Shown: positions 34,226-42,213 of the stretch, piece by piece | How positions within the stretch are numbered: position 1 is the first letter of the stretch | Layout: each line of letters begins with the position of its first letter | Assembly (NCBI GenBank): GCA_963650385.1 | Contig: CAVJLL010000006.1 | Location: 14,739 to 78,738 of the forward strand | DNA from: CAG-791 sp963650385 | GTDB taxonomy: Bacteria; Bacillota; Clostridia; Lachnospirales; Lachnospiraceae | DNA: 64,000 bases | Direction: 5' to 3' | Made by a program: the position numbers and the translations under genes | Notes under the pieces: model-generated | What the model was told of the DNA's origin: nothing | The model's input: only the letters and a program-made list of their open reading frames with translations | Database searches by the model: none

Positions 34226-35263
34226 TTACCATATCCCCATCACGTGCTGCATGAAAAGGCTCACAATTGTGATCCCGCACCAGCAGGACGCTCCGACTGC
34301 GATCGGCTTTCCCCCGGTCCGGATCAGCTGAATCACGTTGCTGTTCAATCCGATGGCGGCCATCGCCATGATGATCATGAACTTCGACAGCTCCTTCAGC
34401 GGACTGAACACAGACGAATCAACGCCCATGTGCACGCAGACCGTCGTAATGACCGCCGCGATGACAAAATACAGGATGAACATCGGAAATGCGCGCTTTA
34501 GGCTGAAGCTCCCCGCCTGTTGGCCGTCGCCGGCGCTTTTCTTTGTCCGGATCAATGACAGCACCAGCGTAATCGGGATGATGGCAAGCGTTCTCGTAAG
34601 CTTTACGGTTACGGCTTTATTCAGCGTTTCACTCCCGAGGTTCCACATGCTGTCCCAGGTCGACGCCGCAGCCGTCACCGACGAGGTATCATTGATGGCC
34701 GTTCCGGCGAAAATACCGAACGCATCCCCATGCATCGTATCAAAGCCGATTGCCTTTCCCAGGATCGGGAAGAAGATGGCTGCCAGCACATTGAAGAAGA
34801 AAATAACTGCAATCGACTGTGCGATCTCATCATCATCCGCATCAATGACGGGAGCTGTCGCTGCAATCGCCGATCCGCCGCAGATGGACGATCCGACGCC
34901 CACCAGAATTGCTGTTCTCGCGGGCACCTTCAGCGCCTTCTGCAGAATCCGTGCAATAACAAGGGATGTTGTAATCGTGCAGAGAATGATGGGAAGCGAC
35001 TGTCTTCCTGTCTGAAAGATTACGCCCAGATTCATTCCAAAGCCCAGCAGCACCACGGCTGTCTGCAGAATCACCTTGGACGTCCATTTGATGCCGGCCT
35101 CAGCCCGGCCTTTTTTGTTCCAGAACATCGCAATGACCATTCCGGCCAGAATGGCAATCACTGCGCCTCCGACCACCGGGAAGGCCTTTCCCAGAAGCCA
35201 CGCCGGTATGGCGATGGCAAGACAAACCAGTATTCCTGTTCCGTTTTTCTTCATGAAATTCAT
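34226..35263 (-). CDS. yeiH: YeiH-family putative sulfate/sulfonate exporter
   Basis: A 345-residue membrane protein with about ten segments. Family text includes LLGFGMNLGVIFQTG, VGVGSSICGGSAIAATAPVI and GTAINDTSSVTAA. YeiH/Cap33-type proteins are annotated as anion exporters; sulfate is a prediction from the family. ATG at 35263 is used because AAGGAGA precedes it; a GTG 21 bases upstream is unlikely. It lies between two signalling genes and directly abuts a broken receiver. Confidence 0.85.
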   Translation of the reverse strand: MNFMKKNGTGILVCLAIAIPAWLLGKAFPVVGGAVIAILAGMVIAMFWNKKGRAEAGIKWTSKVILQTAVVLLGFGMNLGVIFQTGRQSLPIILCTITTSLVIARILQKALKVPARTAILVGVGSSICGGSAIAATAPVIDADDDEIAQSIAVIFFFNVLAAIFFPILGKAIGFDTMHGDAFGIFAGTAINDTSSVTAAASTWDSMWNLGSETLNKAVTVKLTRTLAIIPITLVLSLIRTKKSAGDGQQAGSFSLKRAFPMFILYFVIAAVITTVCVHMGVDSSVFSPLKELSKFMIIMAMAAIGLNSNVIQLIRTGGKPIAVGASCWCGITIVSLFMQHVMGIW

Positions 35264-35294
35264 TGGTCTCTCCTTATATCTCACAGAATGTAGT

Positions 35295-37010
35295 TCATCG
35301 CAGCTCCGGCATATCCGCGCTGTTCCGCGCCATGCACCTGCGCAGTGCCTGAATCATTTTCTGTTCGTCCAGCGGCTTTGCCAGATGGACATCCATTCCG
35401 GCCAGCCGGCTGCCGATCACATCCTCTGCGAAGGCATTTGCCGACATTGCAATGATCCCGACGTGCCGCGCATCCATTCTGGGCAGCGCCCGTATGGCTC
35501 TTGCGGCGTCCATCCCATTCATCCTCGGCATCATTAGATCCATATAGACCACGCCGAAATATCCCGGTGACGATGCCTCATACAGCTCAACCGCCTCCTG
35601 ACCGTCTGCCGCACAGATCACCTCGATCCCGTTGTGCTCCAGCATCGCTTTGGCAATTTCCCGGTTCAACTCATTATCCTCGACCACAAGTGCACGGATT
35701 CCCTCAATAGAGATGCTGGAAGCATGCTCCGGATCCATTTTCCGGCCGATTGTATCCTCCGTGCCGGCTGCAAACGGGAACTCCATCCTGGCCGTTGTCC
35801 CCTTCCCGGGGGTGCTCTCCAGCTCAATGCTGCCGCCCATCCGGTCCACGATCATTTTCGTAATGGCAAGTCCCAGGCCGCTCCCTTCGTAGGTGGTCCG
35901 GCTGGTCTGTTTTTCCTGTGAGAACATATCAAAGGCATGACGCACGAAATCCTCGCTCATTCCGATGCCCTGATCCCTGCAGAAAAAGGTCAGCAGAATC
36001 CTGCCGTCCGGCATCGCCTTCTCCTCCAGACTCACGGTAATGGTGCTGCCTGCCTCGCTGAACTTCACGGCATTGTCTGCGATGTTGGACAGGACGCGCT
36101 CCAGATAAATCGGGTTTCCCACCAGAAACGGGTGCCGGATGGTGTCATGCTCCCATTCCACCTGATAGCGGATTCCCTTCTCCTTCGCGATCGATGCGTA
36201 GTTCTGGTTGACTCTCTGCAGGAGCTCTACCAGGTCAAAATTCAGCTCCACCGGCTCCGATTCTCCGCTCTGGAGCTTATTCATATCCAGCACGTCATTT
36301 ACAAAGGACACCAGATACCGCAGGGATTCCCTCTCCTTCTTCCGTATCTGCCGGAGCATATCCGGGTTATCTTCGTATTCATCGGCCAGATTGATCATAC
36401 CGATGAGCCCGTTCAGCGGCGTGCGGATATCATGGCTCATGGATGCCAGAAATCTGGATTTCATCTGGGCTTCCCGTTTCGCCGCATCGGCAGCCGCAGC
36501 CAGATTCAGCTCCTGCTTCTTGATCTCGCTGATGCTGCGGACGGTGCAGAGAACGTGCGTCACCGTTCCTGCCTCATCCCGCTTTTTCTCGATAAACTGA
36601 AGCCGGTGCCAGGTCCCGTCGCACATCCGATATTCGGTTGTAACGAACGCTTCGCTTTTCAGCCGCTCCGGCAGGGTGGAGACATCCATAAACGGACGGA
36701 CATAGGGCCGAAACTCCGGATCAACTCTGGTATCGCAGATCCGGTAGAGCTTCTCCGAGGCGCAGCCATGATACCCTGTCAGGCGGTGCGTATCGTCATC
36801 GTTGGAGATTTCCTCAAAGAAATCCTTCCGAATGTCGATCCGGTAAATGGACTGATAGGTTTTGCTGATGGAGGAAATGATTTCATTCCGAAGCGTGACC
36901 TCCTCCAGGAGCTGTTCCAGCTTCTCCTTCTCTTCCTTCTGCTGCCGAAGTGCCTCCTGAAGCTCCAAAAGGGTCTGTTCTGCCTGCCTTTTCTCTTCAT
37001 TTGCTGTCAT
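35295..37010 (-). CDS. Hybrid sensor histidine kinase/response regulator, cytoplasmic
   Basis: A 571-residue protein with an N-terminal coiled coil (about 5-50), a PAS-like domain (about 50-175), a HisKA domain with SHDIRTPLNG (His193), a HATPase_c domain (NADNAVKF-like NIADNAVKF, GIGMS, GSGLGL) and a receiver with phospho-acceptor Asp491 (YMDLMMPRMNG). No membrane segment is seen. There is no DNA-binding output, so phosphate is probably relayed onward. ATG at 37010 is preceded by GGAGAGAG. It follows the larger hybrid kinase by about 100 bases. Confidence 0.88.
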   Translation of the reverse strand: MTANEEKRQAEQTLLELQEALRQQKEEKEKLEQLLEEVTLRNEIISSISKTYQSIYRIDIRKDFFEEISNDDDTHRLTGYHGCASEKLYRICDTRVDPEFRPYVRPFMDVSTLPERLKSEAFVTTEYRMCDGTWHRLQFIEKKRDEAGTVTHVLCTVRSISEIKKQELNLAAAADAAKREAQMKSRFLASMSHDIRTPLNGLIGMINLADEYEDNPDMLRQIRKKERESLRYLVSFVNDVLDMNKLQSGESEPVELNFDLVELLQRVNQNYASIAKEKGIRYQVEWEHDTIRHPFLVGNPIYLERVLSNIADNAVKFSEAGSTITVSLEEKAMPDGRILLTFFCRDQGIGMSEDFVRHAFDMFSQEKQTSRTTYEGSGLGLAITKMIVDRMGGSIELESTPGKGTTARMEFPFAAGTEDTIGRKMDPEHASSISIEGIRALVVEDNELNREIAKAMLEHNGIEVICAADGQEAVELYEASSPGYFGVVYMDLMMPRMNGMDAARAIRALPRMDARHVGIIAMSANAFAEDVIGSRLAGMDVHLAKPLDEQKMIQALRRCMARNSADMPELR

Positions 37011-37110
37011 AGTGTTGCTCTCTCTCCGGATGTCTTCCGCGCGCTGCATTGCCGTTCCTGTCTGCTCCCGCAGCCGGCAGCCGGGATACATGCATCATTG
37101 CCTATGGTAA

Positions 37111-40020
37111 CTACCCAAGTCCGTCCAGCGCTTCCAGAATTGCCTCGATGCTGATCGGCTTTGAAATGTGCCCGTTCATGCCGGCTTCAAACGCCTTCCT
37201 CCGATCCTCCTCGAATGCATTGGCCGTCATGGCGATGATCGGGATGTTGGCCTTTTTGTTGCTGCCAAGCGTGCGAATCTCCCTGGTCGCTGTATAGCCG
37301 TCCATCCTGGGCATCTGAATGTCCATGAGAATCAGATCGTACTGATCCTCCGCCGCCGATGCCATCCGCTCCACGGCATCGGTTCCGTCATTCACAGCGT
37401 CCACGTTGATTCCGGCATCCTCCAGAATGGCGATTGCAATTTCCCGGTTCAGCTCGTTGTCCTCCACCAGCAGGATGTTCTTCCCGACATGGTTGTTGGC
37501 CGTGATCTCCTGCGGCTCCTTCTCCTCGGCCGCCGAACCGCTCAGCACCTCCTGGAGCTCGGAGAAGAAAATCGGCTTTGCCACAAAGGCCGTCACACCG
37601 GCCGCCCTTGCCTCCTCCTCGATATCCGTCCAATCGTAGGCGGTCAAGATGATGATCGGCGTATCCGCTCCGATCACATTGCGGATTCTGCGGACCGTCT
37701 CGATACCATTCATATCCGGCATCATCCAGTCAATGATATAGGCAGCAAATGCGCGGTCCTCCTCAAAGGCCTCCTTCGCCCGCATCACCGCCTCCTTGCC
37801 GCTGGCGGTCCAGTCTGCCTGCATGCCGATCTTACGAAGCATTTTGCTGACGCTCATGCATGTGTTGATGTCGTCGTCTGCAACCAGTGCCCTTGCCCCC
37901 TGCAGCTCCGGGATCGTCTCGCAGTGCGCGGTCGTCTGTCCTGCAAGCCTGCAGTCCAGCGTTACAACGAATTCGCTGCCCTTTCCCTTTTCACTGCTGA
38001 GCGTGATGGTGCCCTTCATCATATCGATGATGTTCTTGGCAATGGCCAGGCCCAGGCCGGTTCCCTGAATGCCGCTTTCCGTAACCGACCGCTCTCTTGC
38101 AAAGGAATCGAAAATATGCTCCTGGAACGCCGGATCGATGCCGATTCCGTTATCCCGAATCCGGAACTCATAGGTTGCATAGCCTTCCCTGCTGCATTTG
38201 CGCTCGATGACGCGCACATTGATCGTTCCGCCGACCGGCGTAAACTTCACGGCGTTGCTCATGATATTCAGGAGCACCTGATTCAGCCGGAGCTTATCCG
38301 TGAAAATGTCCTCATGCACCACATCCTGCGTATCGATGAACAGATCCTGCTGCTTGGCGCCGATGTTGCCCTGAATGATGGCCCGCAAATCGTGCATGAC
38401 ATCCGGCAGGTGAACCTCGGCCTCCTCGATCTTGACGCTTCCGTTCTCGATCCGGCTCATGTCCAGGACATCGTTGATCAGGCTTAAAAGATGCTTGCCT
38501 GCGGTATTGATCTTCTTCAGATACTCCAGCACATGCTCCTGATTCTCGATGTGGCTGACGGCAAGTGCCGTAAAGCCGATGATCGCATTCATCGGCGTCC
38601 GGATGTCGTGGGACATGTTGTTCAGGAAGACGGTCTTGGCCTTATTGGCATGCTCCGCCGAAGCCAGTGCATTCCGAAGGGCCGTATCCTGCTCGATTTC
38701 ACGCTGTTTTTCCGCGGTCACATCCCGGCTGGCCAGAAGGACGCCGTCCACCTTTCCCTCCTTGTTGTAGCGCTGTGCCACGATCAGCGAGAGCATCCAG
38801 CTCCCGTCCGCCTTCTGGCAGGTATACGAGAGAGACTGCTGCCCCTCCAGCCGCTCTGCCACCGTATCCATATCGACGAATTTCAGATATTCCTCGCGGC
38901 AGGGCTCCGCAATCCATTTTGACACGTGCTCCTGCTGTACGGATTTTTCCAGCCTCCACCGGCCGTGGCCGGCGTCTCCTGCCTGCGCCCCCTTAATGAC
39001 CTCAACCTCCTGCTCCCGCAGATCCACCACCGAAATGGAGGAATAGGCACGCCCGATGGCATTGATGGTCCGAAGGCGCCGCTGTTCCCTTGCGAGCACC
39101 GCCTTCTCCGCCTGATTCTGTCCCAGCACCAGAACCATATAAATAAGGACCGCCGCCAGCACATAGACAACGCAGACGATGTTCCGCTTCATGAATACCT
39201 GAGACGCCGGAAAGAACATATAAATCGAATAGTTTTCCGTTGCATCGCGCCTGCCGTACCATGTGCTCTTGCCGGACCGGAGCCGGACCACCCGGTCCGA
39301 ATCCGGCGAAAACTCTCCCTGGTACAGCTCCTTGCACTCTTCCACAGACAGTCCCAGGAGCCCGGTATCGTTGCTGCTGAGCACCTGCGTGTCATCGCAG
39401 ACGACCACAATGCCGTTCATTTCAAAGGGAAAATCCGCAAACAGCGACGACAGCACCAGATCCCCGTTTTCTTCACTCAGCGGTTCCTTCTGTACATAGG
39501 TGATCACAAGGCCGTCCGCATCCCGGCGCGCCGCCGCTGCAAAATCGTAGATTACACCGTTCACGGTAAGACGCGTGGTGTAGGTCTTCTGCGGGTAATC
39601 CAGAATATCGCTGACATAGGAGGTCTGAATCATATCGTTCCAAAGGTCTGCAGCCTCCTGTGCCTTTGATGTCTGCAGCACCGGCTGCAGGTCCTGATCC
39701 AGCACCACTGCGCCGTTCAGCCGCTGCTCCCTAGCATAGCGATCCAGGCGCTCTGCGTCCGCACTGTCCCACTCTGCCAGGTTCTCACTCAGCTCCGTGG
39801 TCTTATCCAGGAGGCGCACGAGGCTCTTTACCTGGTCATTGCTCTGATAGGCACTGCAGCGGTTGATCCGGAGCTTGGTAAAGGAAATGGTGCTGTCCAG
39901 CGCCTCCTGCAGGTCGCTTCTGCAGGCATTCTGAAAAATAATGAACAGCCCTGCGCCCATCACGATCAACACGATCAGAAGAAGCTGGCTGAGGCTCTTG
40001 TATGTTTTTTTATTCTTCAC
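37111..40020 (-). CDS. Membrane hybrid histidine kinase with two receiver domains
   Basis: A 969-residue sensor. One membrane segment at about 13-30 and another near 280-300 enclose an extracellular domain of about 250 residues; a PAS-like domain (about 330-440), HisKA (SHDIRTPMNA, His471), HATPase_c (NIMSNAVKF, GIGID, GTGLGLA) and two receivers (IIDWMMPDMNG; LMDIQMPRMDG) follow. The start is GTG after GGAGGAG and lies inside the last codons of the upstream binding protein (overlap 11 bases), so the two are translationally coupled. The binding protein probably presents ligand to this sensor. Confidence 0.9.
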   Translation of the reverse strand: MKNKKTYKSLSQLLLIVLIVMGAGLFIIFQNACRSDLQEALDSTISFTKLRINRCSAYQSNDQVKSLVRLLDKTTELSENLAEWDSADAERLDRYAREQRLNGAVVLDQDLQPVLQTSKAQEAADLWNDMIQTSYVSDILDYPQKTYTTRLTVNGVIYDFAAAARRDADGLVITYVQKEPLSEENGDLVLSSLFADFPFEMNGIVVVCDDTQVLSSNDTGLLGLSVEECKELYQGEFSPDSDRVVRLRSGKSTWYGRRDATENYSIYMFFPASQVFMKRNIVCVVYVLAAVLIYMVLVLGQNQAEKAVLAREQRRLRTINAIGRAYSSISVVDLREQEVEVIKGAQAGDAGHGRWRLEKSVQQEHVSKWIAEPCREEYLKFVDMDTVAERLEGQQSLSYTCQKADGSWMLSLIVAQRYNKEGKVDGVLLASRDVTAEKQREIEQDTALRNALASAEHANKAKTVFLNNMSHDIRTPMNAIIGFTALAVSHIENQEHVLEYLKKINTAGKHLLSLINDVLDMSRIENGSVKIEEAEVHLPDVMHDLRAIIQGNIGAKQQDLFIDTQDVVHEDIFTDKLRLNQVLLNIMSNAVKFTPVGGTINVRVIERKCSREGYATYEFRIRDNGIGIDPAFQEHIFDSFARERSVTESGIQGTGLGLAIAKNIIDMMKGTITLSSEKGKGSEFVVTLDCRLAGQTTAHCETIPELQGARALVADDDINTCMSVSKMLRKIGMQADWTASGKEAVMRAKEAFEEDRAFAAYIIDWMMPDMNGIETVRRIRNVIGADTPIIILTAYDWTDIEEEARAAGVTAFVAKPIFFSELQEVLSGSAAEEKEPQEITANNHVGKNILLVEDNELNREIAIAILEDAGINVDAVNDGTDAVERMASAAEDQYDLILMDIQMPRMDGYTATREIRTLGSNKKANIPIIAMTANAFEEDRRKAFEAGMNGHISKPISIEAILEALDGLG

Positions 40021-40879
40021 TCGCAGCTCCTCCCCACACTGTTTTCTCCGGATCCAGGCCGTATTTCTCCGCGATCTCGCCGATGGTCCCGTCTTCCTTC
40101 ATCTCTTCCAGAACCGCTGACAGCTCCTTAGCCAGTTCCTCGTGGGTTCCCTTTGCAAAGGCCACTCCGATCTGCGACATGTACGGGCTCTCCTCCAGCA
40201 TGCGGTACGCCCCGTCTGCGCTTCCTGTCAGCTTGCTGATCAGCGCCTCGTGTCCTGCGATGGCATCCACATAGCCCTTCCGCAGCACCGCGAACAGCTC
40301 CTCTGTCGTGGAGAAGCTGTTGACCTGCCCGGCATCCGGCAGATCGGAATCGATGACGTGCAGGAAGAGATTCTCGGCCTTGGTGGTTGCCTGCACGCCG
40401 ATTCGTTTATCTGCAAGATCAGCCAGCGAAATGATGTCACTGCTGCTGCGCACCGCGACCACCTGGCGGCTGTACATGTACGGGCCGGCCCACTGGTACC
40501 GATCCTCCCGATCCGTCATGGAATAGCAGCTCCAGATGCAGTCAATGGTCCCGTCCTCCAGATACTCGTCCTTGTCCTCCCAGGAGATAAAAGAGAACTC
40601 CGGCTCATAGCCGAGCTTCTCAAAGGCCAGTTCGGCAAGCTCGATATCAATTCCCGCATAGTTTCCGTTGATGTCCTGATAGCTGTACGGCTCGAACTTA
40701 TCAATGCCGACGATGACCGTCTGCGCGGTGTCATCCGCTGTTTTGCCGGTCCCTGCAGCCGCGTCCGTATCCGCGGCTCCTGCCGACCCACAGCCCGTAA
40801 GGAGTACGGCGGCCGCGAGTATCCCTGCTGCCGCGGCAGCACCTCTGCGCAGCCGAAGATTGTTCTGAATTCTGCTCAT
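40010..40879 (-). CDS. Family-3 (amino-acid type) solute-binding lipoprotein coupled to a histidine kinase
   Basis: A 289-residue lipoprotein with signal MSRIQNNLRLRRGAAAAAGI and lipobox LTGC (Cys30). The mature domain is a family-3 binding protein (VGIDKFEPYSYQDINGNYAG; GTIDCIWSCYSMT), usually for polar amino acids. No permease or ATPase lies nearby. Its 3' end overlaps the start of the membrane hybrid kinase, so it more likely serves sensing than uptake. It follows rsgA by 62 bases. Confidence 0.88.
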   Translation of the reverse strand: MSRIQNNLRLRRGAAAAAGILAAAVLLTGCGSAGAADTDAAAGTGKTADDTAQTVIVGIDKFEPYSYQDINGNYAGIDIELAELAFEKLGYEPEFSFISWEDKDEYLEDGTIDCIWSCYSMTDREDRYQWAGPYMYSRQVVAVRSSSDIISLADLADKRIGVQATTKAENLFLHVIDSDLPDAGQVNSFSTTEELFAVLRKGYVDAIAGHEALISKLTGSADGAYRMLEESPYMSQIGVAFAKGTHEELAKELSAVLEEMKEDGTIGEIAEKYGLDPEKTVWGGAASEE

Positions 40880-40941
40880 TCGTTACCTGTTCTTTCCAAA
40901 GACGTACCTGTCCGCACAATGCCGATTGAATCAGTATTCCT

Positions 40942-41826
40942 TTAATACAACTTTCGATTCTTAAGTTCTTCGTAGATTTCGGTGTAGCTGGTATACCGGA
41001 TCCGGCTGATGCTTCCCTTTTTCACGGCCTTTTTCACAGCGCAGTCCGGCTCGGAAAGGTGGTTGCACCCCTGAAAGCGGCACTTGTCCTGATAGGGAGC
41101 AAATTCCGGGTAAAAGCTCTTCAGCTCCTCCGGCGCAACGTCCAGCAGATAGAGAGAGGTGAACCCCGGCGTATCCACGAGGAAGGTATTCTCTCCTGCC
41201 TGCAGGAGCTCTACATGCCGCGTGGTGTTTTTTCCCCTTGCGATCTTCCTGGAGAGCTCGCCGGTTTCCATGCGCGCCTCCGGACACAGCGTATTGATCA
41301 GGGAAGACTTACCGGCGCCGGACGGCCCCGTTACAACCGTTGTTTTGCCGCTAAGGACCTCGCGAAGCTCCTGCATGGAGTCCGGCTCCCTGGTGCTGAT
41401 GAACAAGAGCCGGCATCCGCACTGACCGTAGACATCCCTTAATTCCGAAATCTGCTCTGCTCCGGCAAGATCCTGCTTGTTAAAGCACAGGACAATCGGG
41501 ACGTTCCTTCGCTGCATCGAGATCAGAAACCGGTCCAGCATGTTGTAGCTCGGTGCCGGATTGGTGACTGCGAATAGGAGCAGTGCCTGGTCCACGTTCG
41601 CGACATTCGGCCGCACCAGCTCGCACCGCCGCGGCAGGAGCTCCCGCACACTGCCCTCCTTCGGGTCACTTACCGTATCCGTCACATCAAACCGGACATC
41701 GTCGCCCACCAGCGGCTTTTGCTTCAGCGCGCGCAGAACGCCCTTGGCGCGGCACCGGTAAACGGTGCCGCTGCAATGCACCTCATAAAACCCGGCAATG
41801 CTCTTTATGATTTTGCCCTCTGGCAT
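40942..41826 (-). CDS. rsgA: Ribosome small-subunit GTPase RsgA
   Basis: A 294-residue circularly permuted GTPase that matures the 30S subunit. An OB fold is followed by the G4 motif NKQD, then G1 GPSGAGKSS, G2 RHVEL and G3 DTPGF, and a C-terminal Cys/His zinc site (CRFQGCNHLSEPDC). ATG at 41826 follows AAGGAAG. In Firmicutes it normally follows prkC; here the two are separated by a repeat element of about 390 bases. Confidence 0.95.
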   Translation of the reverse strand: MPEGKIIKSIAGFYEVHCSGTVYRCRAKGVLRALKQKPLVGDDVRFDVTDTVSDPKEGSVRELLPRRCELVRPNVANVDQALLLFAVTNPAPSYNMLDRFLISMQRRNVPIVLCFNKQDLAGAEQISELRDVYGQCGCRLLFISTREPDSMQELREVLSGKTTVVTGPSGAGKSSLINTLCPEARMETGELSRKIARGKNTTRHVELLQAGENTFLVDTPGFTSLYLLDVAPEELKSFYPEFAPYQDKCRFQGCNHLSEPDCAVKKAVKKGSISRIRYTSYTEIYEELKNRKLY

Positions 41827-41927
41827 CCGTTCTTCCTTTCTGCCCTCTGCGGCAGGGACCGGTTCCCGTGCCGGGCGTCCCACCGCTTCGCTATGTCACC
41901 GGCCGCCTGCATCACCGTGATACACGA

Positions 41928-41966
41928 AGAGCTGTGGCCTGCAGTTTGTCCGCAGGCCGCAGCTCT
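41928..41966. terminator. Strong stem-loop beside the repeat element
   Basis: AGAGCTGTGGCCTGC and GCAGGCCGCAGCTCT form a 15-bp stem with one G-U pair. On the plus strand a T run follows nine bases later (41975-41979). It lies between rsgA and the 41980 repeat element. Confidence 0.5.
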
Positions 41967-41979
41967 CGTTGCAGTTTTT

Positions 41980-42165
41980 GTATCTGTTCAGCACCTGCCA
42001 CATTTCAACGTGAATTGACTGCTTGCAGGCATATTCACGATTGAAATTGGCAGGCGGCCAAGGTCAAACAGGAGAAGGCGGCGATAGCGCCTTCGAGTGT
42101 CGACCTCATGGCCAGCCGCATCGAGGATTTGCAAAGCAAATTCGAGATGGGTGCTGAATAGTTAC
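41980..42165. mobile_element. MITE-like element with 16-bp terminal inverted repeats (family A, long copy)
   Basis: GTATCTGTTCAGCACC at the left end is the inverted match (14 of 16) of GGTGCTGAATAGTTAC at the right end. Inside are a long imperfect hairpin (about 41996-42053), a GAAGGCG/CGCCTTC hairpin (42074-42094) and the block GCCAGCCGCATCGAGG found in other copies. It has no ORF. A further end-like motif occurs at 42186. It separates prkC from rsgA. Confidence 0.6.
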
Positions 42166-42213
42166 CAGCTTTTCTTACAATCAGCGTATCTGTTCAGCAT
42201 TTCCCTGGTCGCC

